Source: Alicyclobacillus suci
Lineage (GTDB): Bacteria; Bacillota; Bacilli; Alicyclobacillales; Alicyclobacillaceae
Reading direction: 5' to 3'
Assembly: GCF_017329615.1 (NCBI RefSeq)
Contig: NZ_JAFMTW010000024.1
Coordinates: 1-52,389 of the forward strand
Length of the DNA stretch: 52,389 nt
A model generated the notes under the pieces. That model did no database searches. It saw only the letters and a program-made list of their open reading frames with translations, and had not been told where the DNA came from. Shown piece after piece: positions 23,564 through 33,456 of this stretch; the stretch's first letter is position 1; the number at the start of each line of letters is the position of its first letter. The position numbers were made by a program, and so were the translations under genes.

Positions 23564-25888
23564 ATGGATGATCGTTACCTAATGTACTGGCGTAAATCAC
23601 ACGAATGGCGGTTTGTCGCACGCGGTCAACAATTGTTTAAACAAGCTGCAGAAGCGTTCCGCGATATTATGGGAATGGATAGTGGATTTTTTTTATATCG
23701 AAAGAAATTGAAATTAAGTGATTCGCATCAACCACGCATTTATAGTCCTTGGGGCGTGATGGAGGAACTATCCACTGTATCTCCATCATTCGCCGAACCA
23801 TTCAATATACATATAATGGAATTTCTTCGGACCATGGGCGAAGGATGGTGGAGTGTGGACGAACTGCCAGATCTGCTTGCGGCACTGTCGACCAAGCGTG
23901 GTCTGCGCCACCTTGGCGCATGGTATTTGCGTGTAAACTCCGATATTCAAGGTGTGGTCGTCCTCGGATCGCGATGCGATGAAGTGCCCTGCAATGGATT
24001 AGATGTAGGTGTTTGTGTCCAGCAGATTGAAATGGTACTCGACGCGCTTTACTGTCGACGATTCACCGAGGTTCACGAACAGCAGTTTCGGTCATTGGTA
24101 GATAATAACCCGGATATCGTGTTGCAAACCAATGTGGCAGGGGAACTGGTGTATGCAAATGAGGCATTGCATCGCTTGACGGGGTATTCTCGCGAGGCAC
24201 TAAAATTTCCGTCGCAGAGACGAGCTATTGTTGCGAAACCGTATGTTCAGCAGATGATGAAAAACGCAGAACAGGTTCGTCAGGGCATTGTGCAGTCTTA
24301 TGAAATTATGGTGAATGATAAATTTGGACACGCAGTATATCTTGGCATCAGCAGTGTACCGATTGTCGTTGACGGTGATATTGTCGGCGTTTTCACCGTT
24401 GCGAAAGATCTGACCAAACATATTGAGGCGTTGAATGAACTGCGTGAGACGAAGGGGTTGTATGAGTGTCTCATCAGCAGCAATGGGGATGCCATCTCCA
24501 TTATGGATGGAAATCGGCGGTACCTGCGGGTCAATGCTGCCTATGAACAGGTATACGGCTGGTCTATTGAGGAAGTGCAGGGACAACTTTGCCCATTTTT
24601 GGATCAGCCACAGACGAGTGAATGGGTGAGTGCAGCATTTCGCGGAGAGACGATACGTACGGAGACTCGTCGAACTCGTAAGGATGGGCGGCAAATTGAT
24701 GTGAGCCTGATTATGTCGCCGGTCATTGATTCTGCAGGAAATATTATCGCGGTTTCGACCATTTCACGGGATATCACGGACCGCAAGCGCGCGGAGATGG
24801 CACTCATCGAGGCGGAGGTGAAGTACCGAACGATTGTTGAAGAGTCGCTCGTGGGTGTGTACATCATTGAAGACAATGTTTTAACGTTTGTGAACCGCCG
24901 GATGGCCGAAATCTTTGGCTATGAGGTGGAAGAAATGATTGGCATGACAGCGTGGGACACCGTCTCACCGAAAGATCTGAGTGTAGCCGTAGACAACGTG
25001 CGCAAACGTCTTGCAGGTGAAGTGGATAGCATTCGTTACCAAATTACAGGGCTCTGCAAGAATGGTGAAACGGTTGATGTCGAAGTGCATGGAACGCTTG
25101 CGCACTTCAATGGAAAGCCGGTGATTATCGGAACGCTTCTGGATATTACGGAAAGGATTGAGACGGAAGAAATTATTCGAAAGGCGGACAAGCTGGCTGT
25201 CGTCGGTCAACTGGCCGCTGGTGTAGCCCATGAGATTCGAAATCCATTGACTGCCCTTATGGGATTTGTCCAGTTGATGGCTGAAGGTGGGAACAATGCG
25301 GGTTATTGCGAGATTATGCTGTCGGAGTTGAACCGGATTAATCGCATTATAGATGAATTGCTGTTGGCGGCGAGACCGAGCAAACCTGTGTTTGAACGTC
25401 ATCATGTAGTCGATTTAGTGCAAGATGTACTTAGTCTCATTAGCACGCAGTGTGTTATGAAGAATATCGCGGTGTTGTCATCAATTCATACCCCGGTTCC
25501 TTCCATTCGCTGCGATTCTAATCAATTGAAACAGGTTTTCCTCAACATTCTCAAAAATGCGATGGAAGCGGTACCTGTGGGTGGGCAAATTGAAGTCTGT
25601 GTCGGACGTGTGGAAGCGAGCGATGAGGTGTATGTCCGAATTACCGATAATGGCTTTGGCATTGACGAGACGGTTTTGCCAAAATTAGGTGAACCATTTT
25701 ATACGAGCAAGGAGACCGGAACCGGATTAGGGCTGATGGTGAGCTATCGAATTGTTCAATCCCATGGTGGAAGGATGAAAATTAGCAGTCAACTCGGGCG
25801 AGGCACAACCGTGGACATCCGCTTGCCGATGGAAGCACCGGTTCCGCAACCTACCTCGTATCTTGTGAGGCAAGGTCAGTCTGTGTAG
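23564..25888 (+). CDS. Orphan PAS-domain sensor histidine kinase (KinA-like)
   Basis: A cytoplasmic kinase of about 774 residues. An unassigned N-terminal sensor region of about 170 residues is followed by three PAS domains (starting near residues 175, 298 and 419), then HisKA with GQLAAGVAHEIRNPLTALMGF (phospho-accepting His about 556), the N box FLNILKNAMEAVP, G1 ITDNGFGID and G2 TGTGLGL. There are no transmembrane helices. No response regulator is adjacent, as for KinA-KinE, which feed the Spo0F phosphorelay. A role in sporulation control is therefore plausible but inferred. The ATG at 23564 has a GGAG site upstream; the frame is open to 23486 but the extra residues look non-coding. Confidence 0.9.
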   Translation: MDDRYLMYWRKSHEWRFVARGQQLFKQAAEAFRDIMGMDSGFFLYRKKLKLSDSHQPRIYSPWGVMEELSTVSPSFAEPFNIHIMEFLRTMGEGWWSVDELPDLLAALSTKRGLRHLGAWYLRVNSDIQGVVVLGSRCDEVPCNGLDVGVCVQQIEMVLDALYCRRFTEVHEQQFRSLVDNNPDIVLQTNVAGELVYANEALHRLTGYSREALKFPSQRRAIVAKPYVQQMMKNAEQVRQGIVQSYEIMVNDKFGHAVYLGISSVPIVVDGDIVGVFTVAKDLTKHIEALNELRETKGLYECLISSNGDAISIMDGNRRYLRVNAAYEQVYGWSIEEVQGQLCPFLDQPQTSEWVSAAFRGETIRTETRRTRKDGRQIDVSLIMSPVIDSAGNIIAVSTISRDITDRKRAEMALIEAEVKYRTIVEESLVGVYIIEDNVLTFVNRRMAEIFGYEVEEMIGMTAWDTVSPKDLSVAVDNVRKRLAGEVDSIRYQITGLCKNGETVDVEVHGTLAHFNGKPVIIGTLLDITERIETEEIIRKADKLAVVGQLAAGVAHEIRNPLTALMGFVQLMAEGGNNAGYCEIMLSELNRINRIIDELLLAARPSKPVFERHHVVDLVQDVLSLISTQCVMKNIAVLSSIHTPVPSIRCDSNQLKQVFLNILKNAMEAVPVGGQIEVCVGRVEASDEVYVRITDNGFGIDETVLPKLGEPFYTSKETGTGLGLMVSYRIVQSHGGRMKISSQLGRGTTVDIRLPMEAPVPQPTSYLVRQGQSV

Positions 25889-25956
25889 GCGTTATGCTTC
25901 GTAATTGTAGCAGGCCATTTGGTGGAGCCGGACGAAGAAGTTTTTGACATCACATG

Positions 25957-25995
25957 TTTGCCTTCCCCAGTTTCATCTAAACTGGGGAAGGCAAA
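25957..25995. terminator. Bidirectional terminator, 17-bp perfect stem
   Basis: TTTGCCTTCCCCAGTTT (25957-25973) and AAACTGGGGAAGGCAAA (25979-25995) form a perfect 17-bp stem with a 5-nt loop between the convergent kinase and coiled-coil genes. Confidence 0.9.
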
Positions 25996-25999
25996 GTTG

Positions 26000-26803
26000 T
26001 CAGTCGACTTGATTCTTATACTGATAACGCCCACGGCCAACGCGCTCAATTTGCCCATTGGACTTGTTGATGAGATTGTTCATTTTAACGGATGGATTGG
26101 CACCCCAGTGAACTTCACTAGCTAATGCGCGAAGTTCGTCAGACTTAACAGGTCGACCGATTTCTTTGAGAGTCTTTACGACTAACTCAACTTCTTTTGC
26201 AATGCGCGTCTGAGTGGGGGCCACGCTCGCTTTTAACGGGCTTGGATGGTCACTTGGACGGTCAGATATCGGCATGGTCAGTTCCTCGTATGGCTCATCT
26301 ACCACCGTATCCCCAGCAGGAACTGCTGGCGCTTTTGTTTCTTCATCATTTTCCGCTCGACATTGAGGTTGTTGGTCATCGACAGCGACGGACTCAGGCG
26401 CTTTGGAGACGATGGATGCTCCCTCTGCGCCTTCTGACAACCGGGTTGCGAGGTGTTTTAGATCCCTGATTTGTGACGCTAAGTCGGCGGTTTGTTTTTC
26501 AAAGTTTTCAATCGTTTGCTGTAATACTTGCTTGATTTGACGTTCTACTGCGCGTTCTACGATTTCTGGAAGTGACTTTGCAATGGCAGCTTCCACAGAA
26601 GTTGAAAAGATTGTCGAGAAAGTCTGCAGCCCCTCTTGTGTAAATGTCGCTGCGACGTTGTCCATGTTTTGAGAATGTCGCGACGTACCTTGTGGTGCTC
26701 TGGGATTGCGATTATTTCGGCGGTCATTTGGTTTCATTTCTTTTGTTGGATCAATAAAAGGTGATTGATTTACTCGAGGTGGTTGACCTTGAGTCCAAGT
26801 CAT
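26000..26803 (-). CDS. Coiled-coil protein with C-terminal winged-helix-like domain, unknown function
   Basis: A 267-residue protein. Residues 1-45 are polar and rich in Asn, Arg and Pro. A predicted amphipathic and coiled-coil stretch follows (about 50-130: SLPEIVERAVERQIKQVLQQ, TIENFEKQTADLASQI). A disordered acidic linker leads to a C-terminal domain of about 65 residues (IAKEVELVVKTLKEIGRPVKSDEL... IERVGRGRYQYK) that looks like a winged-helix HTH related to HARE-HTH types. I do not recognise the full protein. It may be a DNA- or nucleoid-associated oligomer. It lies between two orphan kinases on the opposite strand. The start at 26803 is set by AGGAG upstream. Confidence 0.65.
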   Translation of the reverse strand: MTWTQGQPPRVNQSPFIDPTKEMKPNDRRNNRNPRAPQGTSRHSQNMDNVAATFTQEGLQTFSTIFSTSVEAAIAKSLPEIVERAVERQIKQVLQQTIENFEKQTADLASQIRDLKHLATRLSEGAEGASIVSKAPESVAVDDQQPQCRAENDEETKAPAVPAGDTVVDEPYEELTMPISDRPSDHPSPLKASVAPTQTRIAKEVELVVKTLKEIGRPVKSDELRALASEVHWGANPSVKMNNLINKSNGQIERVGRGRYQYKNQVD

Positions 26804-27227
26804 ACATTCACAACTCCTATAGCGATTCGACATAAATAAAATATGACATCTAAATGGTAGTCTCGCAGCGCTCCGATGGGTACTTAGTATATAGATTCGC
26901 CTACGAGAAGGGTGTCGAAACGAGTAGACAAGACAAAACTAAATATACTTTGAACATACGCCTTGAAACCACTGCAATGCGTGTTTTGAATTGGTATGCG
27001 TGGCCGTTTCATTACCATTGAGGTGTAAATCACGAAGCCTTATCGCCTAATTTAACCTTAGACCGCCGATTTGTGCAACCTTTGTGCAACCTTGTTGAAA
27101 GAAGATTCATCGAGCGTTCACTGCCAGCTTAGGAATAGAAGAGCAGGTTGAGTATTTTTCAATTCGTGCAAACTGGTGAATAGAGTGCACAGGCACGAAT
27201 ATGTAAAATCATGGGTGAGGCGATGTT
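26804..27227. other. 424-bp divergent intergenic region with tandem 11-bp repeat and Spo0A-like boxes
   Basis: No gene was seen. TTTGTGCAACC is repeated head to tail at 27070-27080 and 27081-27091, the spacing used by response regulators of the OmpR/PhoP type. TGTCGAA, resembling a Spo0A box, occurs at 26913-26919 (plus) and 26832-26826 (minus). The region must hold the promoters of the divergent coiled-coil gene and second kinase. Confidence 0.45.
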
Positions 27228-29069
27228 ATGTTCCGGCGAGTTGAGGCAGAATTGAAGCACGCACTGCAGGTCTTAACCGATATTCAAGTGGCGTTAAGTG
27301 AGGCATGTATTGTCACGATTATCGATGCAAACGGTCGATTGGCATACGTGAACGACAAATTCTGCAGTACAACAGGTTTTTGTAGCGATGACGTGCTGGG
27401 AGTCGATTACAACAAACTGTTTTATGGCGAACAGTATGAAGCACTTGTGCAGGACATGAAACGTGAGCTGACGCGCGGTCGCGTTTGGCGGGGGGAAGTG
27501 CAAAGCTACAAAAAGGATGGAAATCCGTTCTGGGTGCAGACGACGGTGGTGCCATTCCTCGATGCAACGCACCGGCCGTATCAATTTATTGCTGTTAGTA
27601 CGGACATCAGTGATCGAAAAATCGTGGAAGAGGCGCAACGCGAACGGGAACAGCAATTGTATACGCTTATCAATGCAATTCCGGATGTGGTGCTGTTCAA
27701 AGATGCGAACGGGCGGTGGCTGGAGACCAATGATACGGCACTTCGGCTGTTTTCCATTGAAGACGACGAGTGGTACGGCAAAACCACTTCGGACATCCTG
27801 GGAACACGCACGGTTTTCAACTCCTTAGTGCGCGAGGACGATAGCGACATTTGGGATAGAGGTACGTCGGTGCGCGAGGAGACATGCTTTGGGTCACGGG
27901 GGCAGCCCCAGCGAATTTTTGACACCATTACCATCCCAATTTTCCGGAACGGAAAACGACATCGCTTATTGGTGATTGGGCGGGACATCACAGAGCGCAA
28001 ACGACGTGAACAGGAAGTCTGGACGATGAAGGAGGAATTTGAGTCGATTTTCAGCTACTCAGCCGATGCCATTTGCCTATTTGATTTTGGCGGCAATCTC
28101 GTGCGGACCAATCAGGCCTGTAGAGAACTGTACGGCTGGCGCGAAGACGATTTTGCAGGTTGCTTCCCGCCTGACGAAGAATCCCTCAACGAACTGAATG
28201 AGTGGTTACAAATCGTGCAGGAGACCGGTAGACAAATTTCCAGGGAGACCGTGCGCAAACGCAAGGATGGGGAATCTATTTTCGTGAGTGTGACGTTGTC
28301 TCCCATTCGCAATGCGGCGGGACAAATTGTCGCTGTATCCACGATTGAACGGGACATTACGGAGCGGGTTCGGACGACGCAGTTACTTGTGCAGTCGGAA
28401 AAACTGTCGGTCGCTGGGCAACTGGCGGCGGGGATTGCACATGAGTTGCGAAATCCCATGACCGTGCTTCGCGGATTTACGCAGATGATTCAGGAGCATC
28501 CCGAACGCACGGTACAGTACGCGGGTTTGATGCTGCGCGAATTCGATCGCGTCAACGCCATTGTTGAGGAATTATTGACACTTGCGAAGCCGCAAGCTGT
28601 CAAGTATGAGTACAAAGATATTCTTGCCATTTTGGAACACGTGCTCCTGTTGTTGCAAACGCAAGCCGCACCGCGGAATATCCGCCTCATTCGCAGGTGT
28701 AATGTACGCCAATTGTTTGTTTCCTGTGTAGAAAATCAGATGAAACAAGTCTTTATGAACATTTTGAAAAATGCCATTGAGGCGAGTGACGATGGTGCGG
28801 AAATTGTCATCGATGTACAGCGCGTCGGTGATACGGTTGAGCTTCGTTTTATTGATCACGGCTGTGGAATTCCAGAAGATCAACTCGACAAAATTGGCCA
28901 ACCGTTTCACACGACGAAGCCGAGCGGCACCGGGCTCGGGTTATTGGTGACGAACCGCATCATTTCTGACCATCATGGCCACGTTGAAATCAAGAGCCAG
29001 GTGAACGTCGGCACAGAGGTGAAGATTGTCATGCCACTGCGGTCTGCGTCGATGCCCGCAGCCCAGTGA
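27228..29069 (+). CDS. Orphan PAS-domain sensor histidine kinase (second copy)
   Basis: A 613-residue cytoplasmic kinase with three PAS domains (starting near residues 25, 144 and 271, for example IDANGRLAYVNDKFC and LINAIPDVVLFKDANGRW), HisKA with GQLAAGIAHELRNPMTVLRGF (His about 404), N box FMNILKNAIEASDDG, and G2 SGTGLGLLVTNRI. The kinase core is closely similar to that of the kinase at 23564, suggesting duplication, but it lacks that protein's N-terminal extension. No membrane helix and no adjacent regulator. ATG at 27228 with a GTGAGG-like, rather weak, ribosome site. Likely a phosphorelay input kinase, by inference. Confidence 0.9.
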   Translation: MFRRVEAELKHALQVLTDIQVALSEACIVTIIDANGRLAYVNDKFCSTTGFCSDDVLGVDYNKLFYGEQYEALVQDMKRELTRGRVWRGEVQSYKKDGNPFWVQTTVVPFLDATHRPYQFIAVSTDISDRKIVEEAQREREQQLYTLINAIPDVVLFKDANGRWLETNDTALRLFSIEDDEWYGKTTSDILGTRTVFNSLVREDDSDIWDRGTSVREETCFGSRGQPQRIFDTITIPIFRNGKRHRLLVIGRDITERKRREQEVWTMKEEFESIFSYSADAICLFDFGGNLVRTNQACRELYGWREDDFAGCFPPDEESLNELNEWLQIVQETGRQISRETVRKRKDGESIFVSVTLSPIRNAAGQIVAVSTIERDITERVRTTQLLVQSEKLSVAGQLAAGIAHELRNPMTVLRGFTQMIQEHPERTVQYAGLMLREFDRVNAIVEELLTLAKPQAVKYEYKDILAILEHVLLLLQTQAAPRNIRLIRRCNVRQLFVSCVENQMKQVFMNILKNAIEASDDGAEIVIDVQRVGDTVELRFIDHGCGIPEDQLDKIGQPFHTTKPSGTGLGLLVTNRIISDHHGHVEIKSQVNVGTEVKIVMPLRSASMPAAQ

Positions 29070-29154
29070 TGGCTGGGGCAACTGCCAGCTACCGCGTGCA
29101 GCGCCTGGTCTGCCCCGGTCTCTGGCGTGTCACCTGCGGCACCTTTGTACCGAG

Positions 29155-30648
29155 TTACATATGCGCGTGGCTGCGCAGCAGTACAGCCTCTTCGATGTCA
29201 ACCTTGAGGACGGTCTCCCGGCCTTCGAGCGCACTGATGGTCCGCGCGATGCGCAATGCTTGTTGTCTGGCGCGTTCCGATGTGAGGATTCGCTCGTTTA
29301 CCCTTTTCAGAAAGGCTGCGGCTGCGTCGTCAAGCCATCGGGGCAACGGCCGTGTAGAGGGTGTCTCTTCCTCACTGTGTTCAAGTTGTTCTCGGGCGTG
29401 CTGAACGCGCGTTTGAAGGGTTTGTGCGCTGACGTCGAGTGCAGGCTGCAGGGGTATCGGTGGTTGTCTGTTCAAGTAGACGATGAGTGGAATGCGGTCT
29501 GCCAGTGGACCAGACAAGCGAGACCAATATCGGCGCACATCACTTTCCATGCAGCGGCACTCGCCATAGCCGCGTTGGCCGCACGGGCACGGATTGGCGG
29601 TTGCCACAAGCAGAAAATTGGCTGGCAAGGTGGCGCTGCGCCCCGCGCGAGAGAGGTGGACTTCGTGGTGTGTCAGCGGCTCCCGCAGCGCGTCCAAGGT
29701 GGCGCGTTGAAATTCGAACAATTCGTCGAGTAAGAGCACGCCTTCGCTCGCGAGCGTCACTTCACCAGGTTGTGGGGGATTGCCACCGCCAATCAGCCCT
29801 GCGACCGTTAGACTGTGATGGGGCATGCGCAGTGGGGGGCGCCGATTCAGGTGACCGCCTGGCCCTGTCAACTCGCGAATGGCCAATGTGGCCAATGCGG
29901 TTCGCGCGTCGAGGTCGGGAAACAAATCGACCAGGTGCGTCGCGAGCAAGGTCTTGCCGATTCCCGGTGGCCCAATGAACAGAAGAGGCAGGCGCCCTGC
30001 AGCGGAGATGGCTAACAATCGCTTCTCTGCAGTCTTGCCGCGAATTCCGTCGAGTGCCACCAGACCGGGCTGGAGATCTGTCCCGTGCTTTGTGTCGTGT
30101 GGGGGAACCGAATCAGACGGTGGCACGTGGTTTACTGGAGTGGATGTGGTCATAATGCTAATCACGTCGGTGAGGGTTACTGCCGGTATGGTTTGCATAT
30201 CTGTTGCCAGTTCTGGTGGAACAACTTGACGTTTTGCGAGCACTAAACGGTCTACTTTCGCAGCCTGTAAGCGCAGCGCCAAACTTATGGCGGTTTCGAC
30301 GGGCGCGAGTTCACCGGACAGGCGAAGTTCGCCTAAAAAAGCCGTCGTCCCATCGTCCGCGGGGAGGATGGCGGCTGCGCGGAGAATGGCGATGGCCATG
30401 GCGAGATCGAGTCCGGATCCACGTTTGCGAAAATTTGCGGGGGTTAAATTCACTGTGATTCGACCTTGGGGAAATGGCAGGCCACAGTTCCGAAACGCTG
30501 AGCGTATTCGCAGTTTAGACTCTGTAATGGCGGAGTCGGGTAGACCGACAATCGAGAAGCGGGGAAAACCGCCGCTTACATCCGCCTCCACGCGGATGAC
30601 TTCAGGCACGAGGCCCGTGTGAATTGCTGAGATAGACGTACCTAACAT
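29155..30648 (-). CDS. comM: ComM/YifB-family Mg-chelatase-like AAA+ ATPase
   Basis: A 497-residue AAA+ protein. The N-terminal ChlI domain begins MLGTSISAIHTGLVPEVIRVEADVS and includes the FSIVGLPDSAITESK signature. Walker A is GPPGIGKTLL, Walker B lies in GVLLLDELFEF, and the Cys-rich segment NPCPCGQRGYGECRC is typical. In transformable bacteria ComM is a hexameric helicase promoting branch migration during DNA uptake; in Firmicutes it usually lies near dprA and topA, as here. The start at 30648 has GGAG 8 nt upstream. It runs opposite to its neighbours, so it has been inverted relative to the ancestral order. Confidence 0.92.
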   Translation of the reverse strand: MLGTSISAIHTGLVPEVIRVEADVSGGFPRFSIVGLPDSAITESKLRIRSAFRNCGLPFPQGRITVNLTPANFRKRGSGLDLAMAIAILRAAAILPADDGTTAFLGELRLSGELAPVETAISLALRLQAAKVDRLVLAKRQVVPPELATDMQTIPAVTLTDVISIMTTSTPVNHVPPSDSVPPHDTKHGTDLQPGLVALDGIRGKTAEKRLLAISAAGRLPLLFIGPPGIGKTLLATHLVDLFPDLDARTALATLAIRELTGPGGHLNRRPPLRMPHHSLTVAGLIGGGNPPQPGEVTLASEGVLLLDELFEFQRATLDALREPLTHHEVHLSRAGRSATLPANFLLVATANPCPCGQRGYGECRCMESDVRRYWSRLSGPLADRIPLIVYLNRQPPIPLQPALDVSAQTLQTRVQHAREQLEHSEEETPSTRPLPRWLDDAAAAFLKRVNERILTSERARQQALRIARTISALEGRETVLKVDIEEAVLLRSHAHM

Positions 30649-30808
30649 AGGTGTGGCTCCTTTCACCGTTTACTGCTAGATATAGCAATAACGCGTGTTC
30701 TAGGCCATAATGTAGAGGAGAATTCGGCAGTGTCGAAACGACTCGTGAGAAAGCGTTCACAGGTTTTGCGATTTCACTACTTTTTCATCAAACCAGGAGG
30801 GAAGTCTT

Positions 30809-31204
30809 GTGGAGAACCCGCGGAAACGTTCAAACCAAACTGAGGGACAAAGCCGACGTGGACAGGTCGTCGATTTAAAGGCCTATCGAGCTCGCCACAA
30901 CAAGAAGGGGAAGACGGAGCGTCACGTCAGACCCAATAAACCGCCTTTCCGCCGCAATCGGTGGGAATACCTTCGTTGGTTCTGCTTTGCCTTGGTGGCG
31001 GTGACGGTCGTTTTCGCAGTGTTGGGTCTCTGCCCAATCTCCTGGAGCACGCAGGCCGCAATAATTGCCGTGTTTACCGGAACCGTTGGGCTGGGTTGCG
31101 GGCTTTGGCTAAACGCGGTCGGGGATATCAGGGCACGCAAGGTATTGCTCTTTCTCTCTGGTGCATTTGTCATCGCGTATTTGTGTGCACTTGTTCAAAT
31201 TTAG
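30809..31204 (+). CDS. Small membrane protein of unknown function
   Basis: A 131-residue protein with a strongly basic N-terminal half (KRSNQTEGQSRRGQVVDLKA, then KKGKTERHVR) and three hydrophobic segments (FCFALVAVTVVFAVLGL, AAIIAVFTGTVGLGCGLWL, VLLFLSGAFVIAYLCALV). GTG at 30809 with AGGAGG 8 nt upstream, a very good site. I do not recognise the family. It is transcribed in the same direction as sucCD but is separated by a promoter. Confidence 0.72.
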   Translation: MENPRKRSNQTEGQSRRGQVVDLKAYRARHNKKGKTERHVRPNKPPFRRNRWEYLRWFCFALVAVTVVFAVLGLCPISWSTQAAIIAVFTGTVGLGCGLWLNAVGDIRARKVLLFLSGAFVIAYLCALVQI

Positions 31205-31240
31205 GGATGCGAATTAGACAACTTACCCAATTAAGAAAAG

Positions 31241-31269
31241 TTGTAAATACGCATCAGGTGTTCTATGCT
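31241..31269 (+). promoter_or_regulatory. sucCD promoter
   Basis: TTGTAA (31241-31246) and TATGCT (31264-31269) are separated by 17 bp, about 80 nt before sucC. Confidence 0.6.
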
Positions 31270-31351
31270 GATAAAGGACAATACAGCGTACGACTGGTGC
31301 TTCGTCCCGGTTTTTGTCTGCTGTAATGATGTGCAAAGGAGGACATGGCAC

Positions 31352-32506
31352 GTGAACATCCATGAGTATCAGGCGAAAGCAGTCCTGGCCCAGTTTGGCG
31401 TGCAAGTTCCGCAAGGCAAGGTGGCGTTCAGCGTCGAAGAGGCTGTCGCGGCTGCGAAGGAACTTGGCGGCAAGGCGGTTGTCAAGGCACAAATCCACGC
31501 AGGTGGCCGTGGTAAGGCTGGCGGAGTGAAGCTGGCGAAATCGATTGAAGAGGTTGAGCAGCATGCGCGCGAGTTGCTCGGTAAGACGCTCGTGACGCAC
31601 CAGACTGGCCCTGAGGGCAAGGTGGTAAAACGCCTGTTGATTGAACAGCTGACCGACATCAAAAAGGAATATTACATAGGTCTGGTGTTGGATCGTGCGC
31701 AAGGCCGCATTGTCATGATGGCGTCCCAGGAGGGCGGCGTTGAGATTGAAGAAGTGGCTGCAGCGCATCCAGAGAAGATCTTCCGCGAGACGATTGACCC
31801 CGCAGTTGGGCTAAATCCTTTCCAGGCACGCAAACTTGCGTTTAAATTGGAACTGCCAAAAGAGGCCATCAATAAAGCTGTAAAATTTATGACAGCGCTA
31901 TACGAAGCGTTTGTTGCGAAGGACTGCTCGATTGCCGAGATCAATCCGTTGGTGCTCACGGGCGACAACGACGTCTTGGCCCTGGACGCCAAGTTGAACT
32001 TCGACGACAACGCGCTGTTCCGCCACAAGGATATTGTCGACCTGCGCGACACGGACGAGGAAGATCCGAAGGAAATCGAAGCTTCCAAGTACGATTTGAG
32101 CTACATCGCGCTCGACGGGAATATTGGGTGTATGGTCAATGGTGCGGGACTGGCCATGGCGACGATGGACACCATCAAGTATTACGGCGGCGAACCGGCC
32201 AACTTCCTCGATGTTGGCGGCGGAGCGAGTGAAGAAAAGGTTACGGCTGCCTTTAAAATCATTCTGTCCGACGACAATGTTAAAGGCATCCTTGTCAACA
32301 TCTTTGGCGGCATCATGAAGTGTGACGTCATTGCGAACGGCGTGGTGAACGCGGCTCGCCAACTCGGCCTCACGAAGCCATTGGTCGTCCGCCTTGAAGG
32401 TACAAACGTGCAACAAGGGAAAGACATCTTGAATCAGTCTGGACTCAACCTCGTCGCTGCTGACTCCTTGGCGGACGCAGCACAGAAGATTGTCGGGCTT
32501 GTGTGA
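31352..32506 (+). CDS. sucC: Succinyl-CoA synthetase (ADP-forming) beta subunit
   Basis: TCA-cycle enzyme: succinyl-CoA + ADP (or GDP) + Pi to succinate + CoA + ATP. The 384-residue beta subunit has the N-terminal [17 protein letters not shown], the ATP-grasp glycine loop [17 protein letters not shown], and the C-terminal CoA-ligase domain with [14 protein letters not shown] and [15 protein letters not shown] start at 31352, 9 nt after AAAGGAGG; the frame is open to 31265 but without a site. Stop and sucD start are 12 nt apart. Confidence 0.98.
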   Translation: MNIHEYQAKAVLAQFGVQVPQGKVAFSVEEAVAAAKELGGKAVVKAQIHAGGRGKAGGVKLAKSIEEVEQHARELLGKTLVTHQTGPEGKVVKRLLIEQLTDIKKEYYIGLVLDRAQGRIVMMASQEGGVEIEEVAAAHPEKIFRETIDPAVGLNPFQARKLAFKLELPKEAINKAVKFMTALYEAFVAKDCSIAEINPLVLTGDNDVLALDAKLNFDDNALFRHKDIVDLRDTDEEDPKEIEASKYDLSYIALDGNIGCMVNGAGLAMATMDTIKYYGGEPANFLDVGGGASEEKVTAAFKIILSDDNVKGILVNIFGGIMKCDVIANGVVNAARQLGLTKPLVVRLEGTNVQQGKDILNQSGLNLVAADSLADAAQKIVGLV

Positions 32507-32518
32507 GGAGGGAATACC

Positions 32519-33433
32519 GTGAGTATCTTAGTGAATAAAGACACAAAGGTCATTACACAGGGCATCACTGGTGCGACAGGGCTGTTCCATACTAAGCAAG
32601 CCTTGGAATATGGCACGCAAATGGTTGGCGGCGTCACACCTGGTAAAGGTGGTACGACGGTTGAAGGGTTGCCTGTATTCAACACTGTAGCTGAAGCTGT
32701 TGCTGCGACTGGCGCCAATGCATCCGTCATTTACGTTCCACCAGCTTTTGCAGCAGATTCTATCATGGAAGCAGTGGATGCCGAGCTTGACCTCGTCATT
32801 TGTATCACAGAGGGCATTCCAGTGTTAGATATGGTGAAGGTGAAACGGTATTTGGAAGGCCGTCACACACGCCTGATTGGCCCGAACTGTCCAGGTGTCA
32901 TTACGCCGGGTGAATGCAAAATCGGAATTATGCCGGGTTATATTCACAAGCCAGGTAAGGTGGGCGTAATCTCCCGCAGTGGCACGCTGACGTATGAAGC
33001 GGCATATCAACTGTCGAGCCGTGGTATCGGTCAGTCTACGGTCGTGGGTATCGGTGGCGACCCGGTGAAGGGCACTGAATTTATCGACGTGCTGAAAATG
33101 TTCAACGAAGATCCCGACACTGAGGCACTGATTATGATTGGTGAAATTGGTGGTACGGCTGAAGAAGAAGCAGCTGAGTGGGTTAAGGAGAATATGACCA
33201 AGCCAGTTGTAGGCTTTATTGCGGGCGTGACTGCACCTCCGGGACGTCGGATGGGACATGCAGGCGCAATTGTGTCCGGCGGCGCTGGAACGGCTGAGTC
33301 GAAGATTAAAAAGATGCAAGAGTGTGGCATTCGTGTCGCGCCGACACCGTCTGAGATGGGTGCGACGTTGTACGCAGTCATTGAGGAACGTGGCCTGTTA
33401 GACAAGTGCAAGACGCACGAGGCGACCATCTAA
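32519..33433 (+). CDS. sucD: Succinyl-CoA synthetase alpha subunit
   Basis: The 304-residue alpha subunit, with the CoA-binding Rossmann domain ([20 protein letters not shown]) and the phosphohistidine loop [14 protein letters not shown] containing the catalytic His. It also has the [11 protein letters not shown] and [13 protein letters not shown] motifs. GTG at 32519 with GAGGAGGG upstream. Forms an alpha-beta complex with SucC, in operon with it, closed by the terminator at 33457. Confidence 0.98.
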   Translation: MSILVNKDTKVITQGITGATGLFHTKQALEYGTQMVGGVTPGKGGTTVEGLPVFNTVAEAVAATGANASVIYVPPAFAADSIMEAVDAELDLVICITEGIPVLDMVKVKRYLEGRHTRLIGPNCPGVITPGECKIGIMPGYIHKPGKVGVISRSGTLTYEAAYQLSSRGIGQSTVVGIGGDPVKGTEFIDVLKMFNEDPDTEALIMIGEIGGTAEEEAAEWVKENMTKPVVGFIAGVTAPPGRRMGHAGAIVSGGAGTAESKIKKMQECGIRVAPTPSEMGATLYAVIEERGLLDKCKTHEATI

Positions 33434-33456
33434 TTCTCTTAATTTTGATGGCTTGC

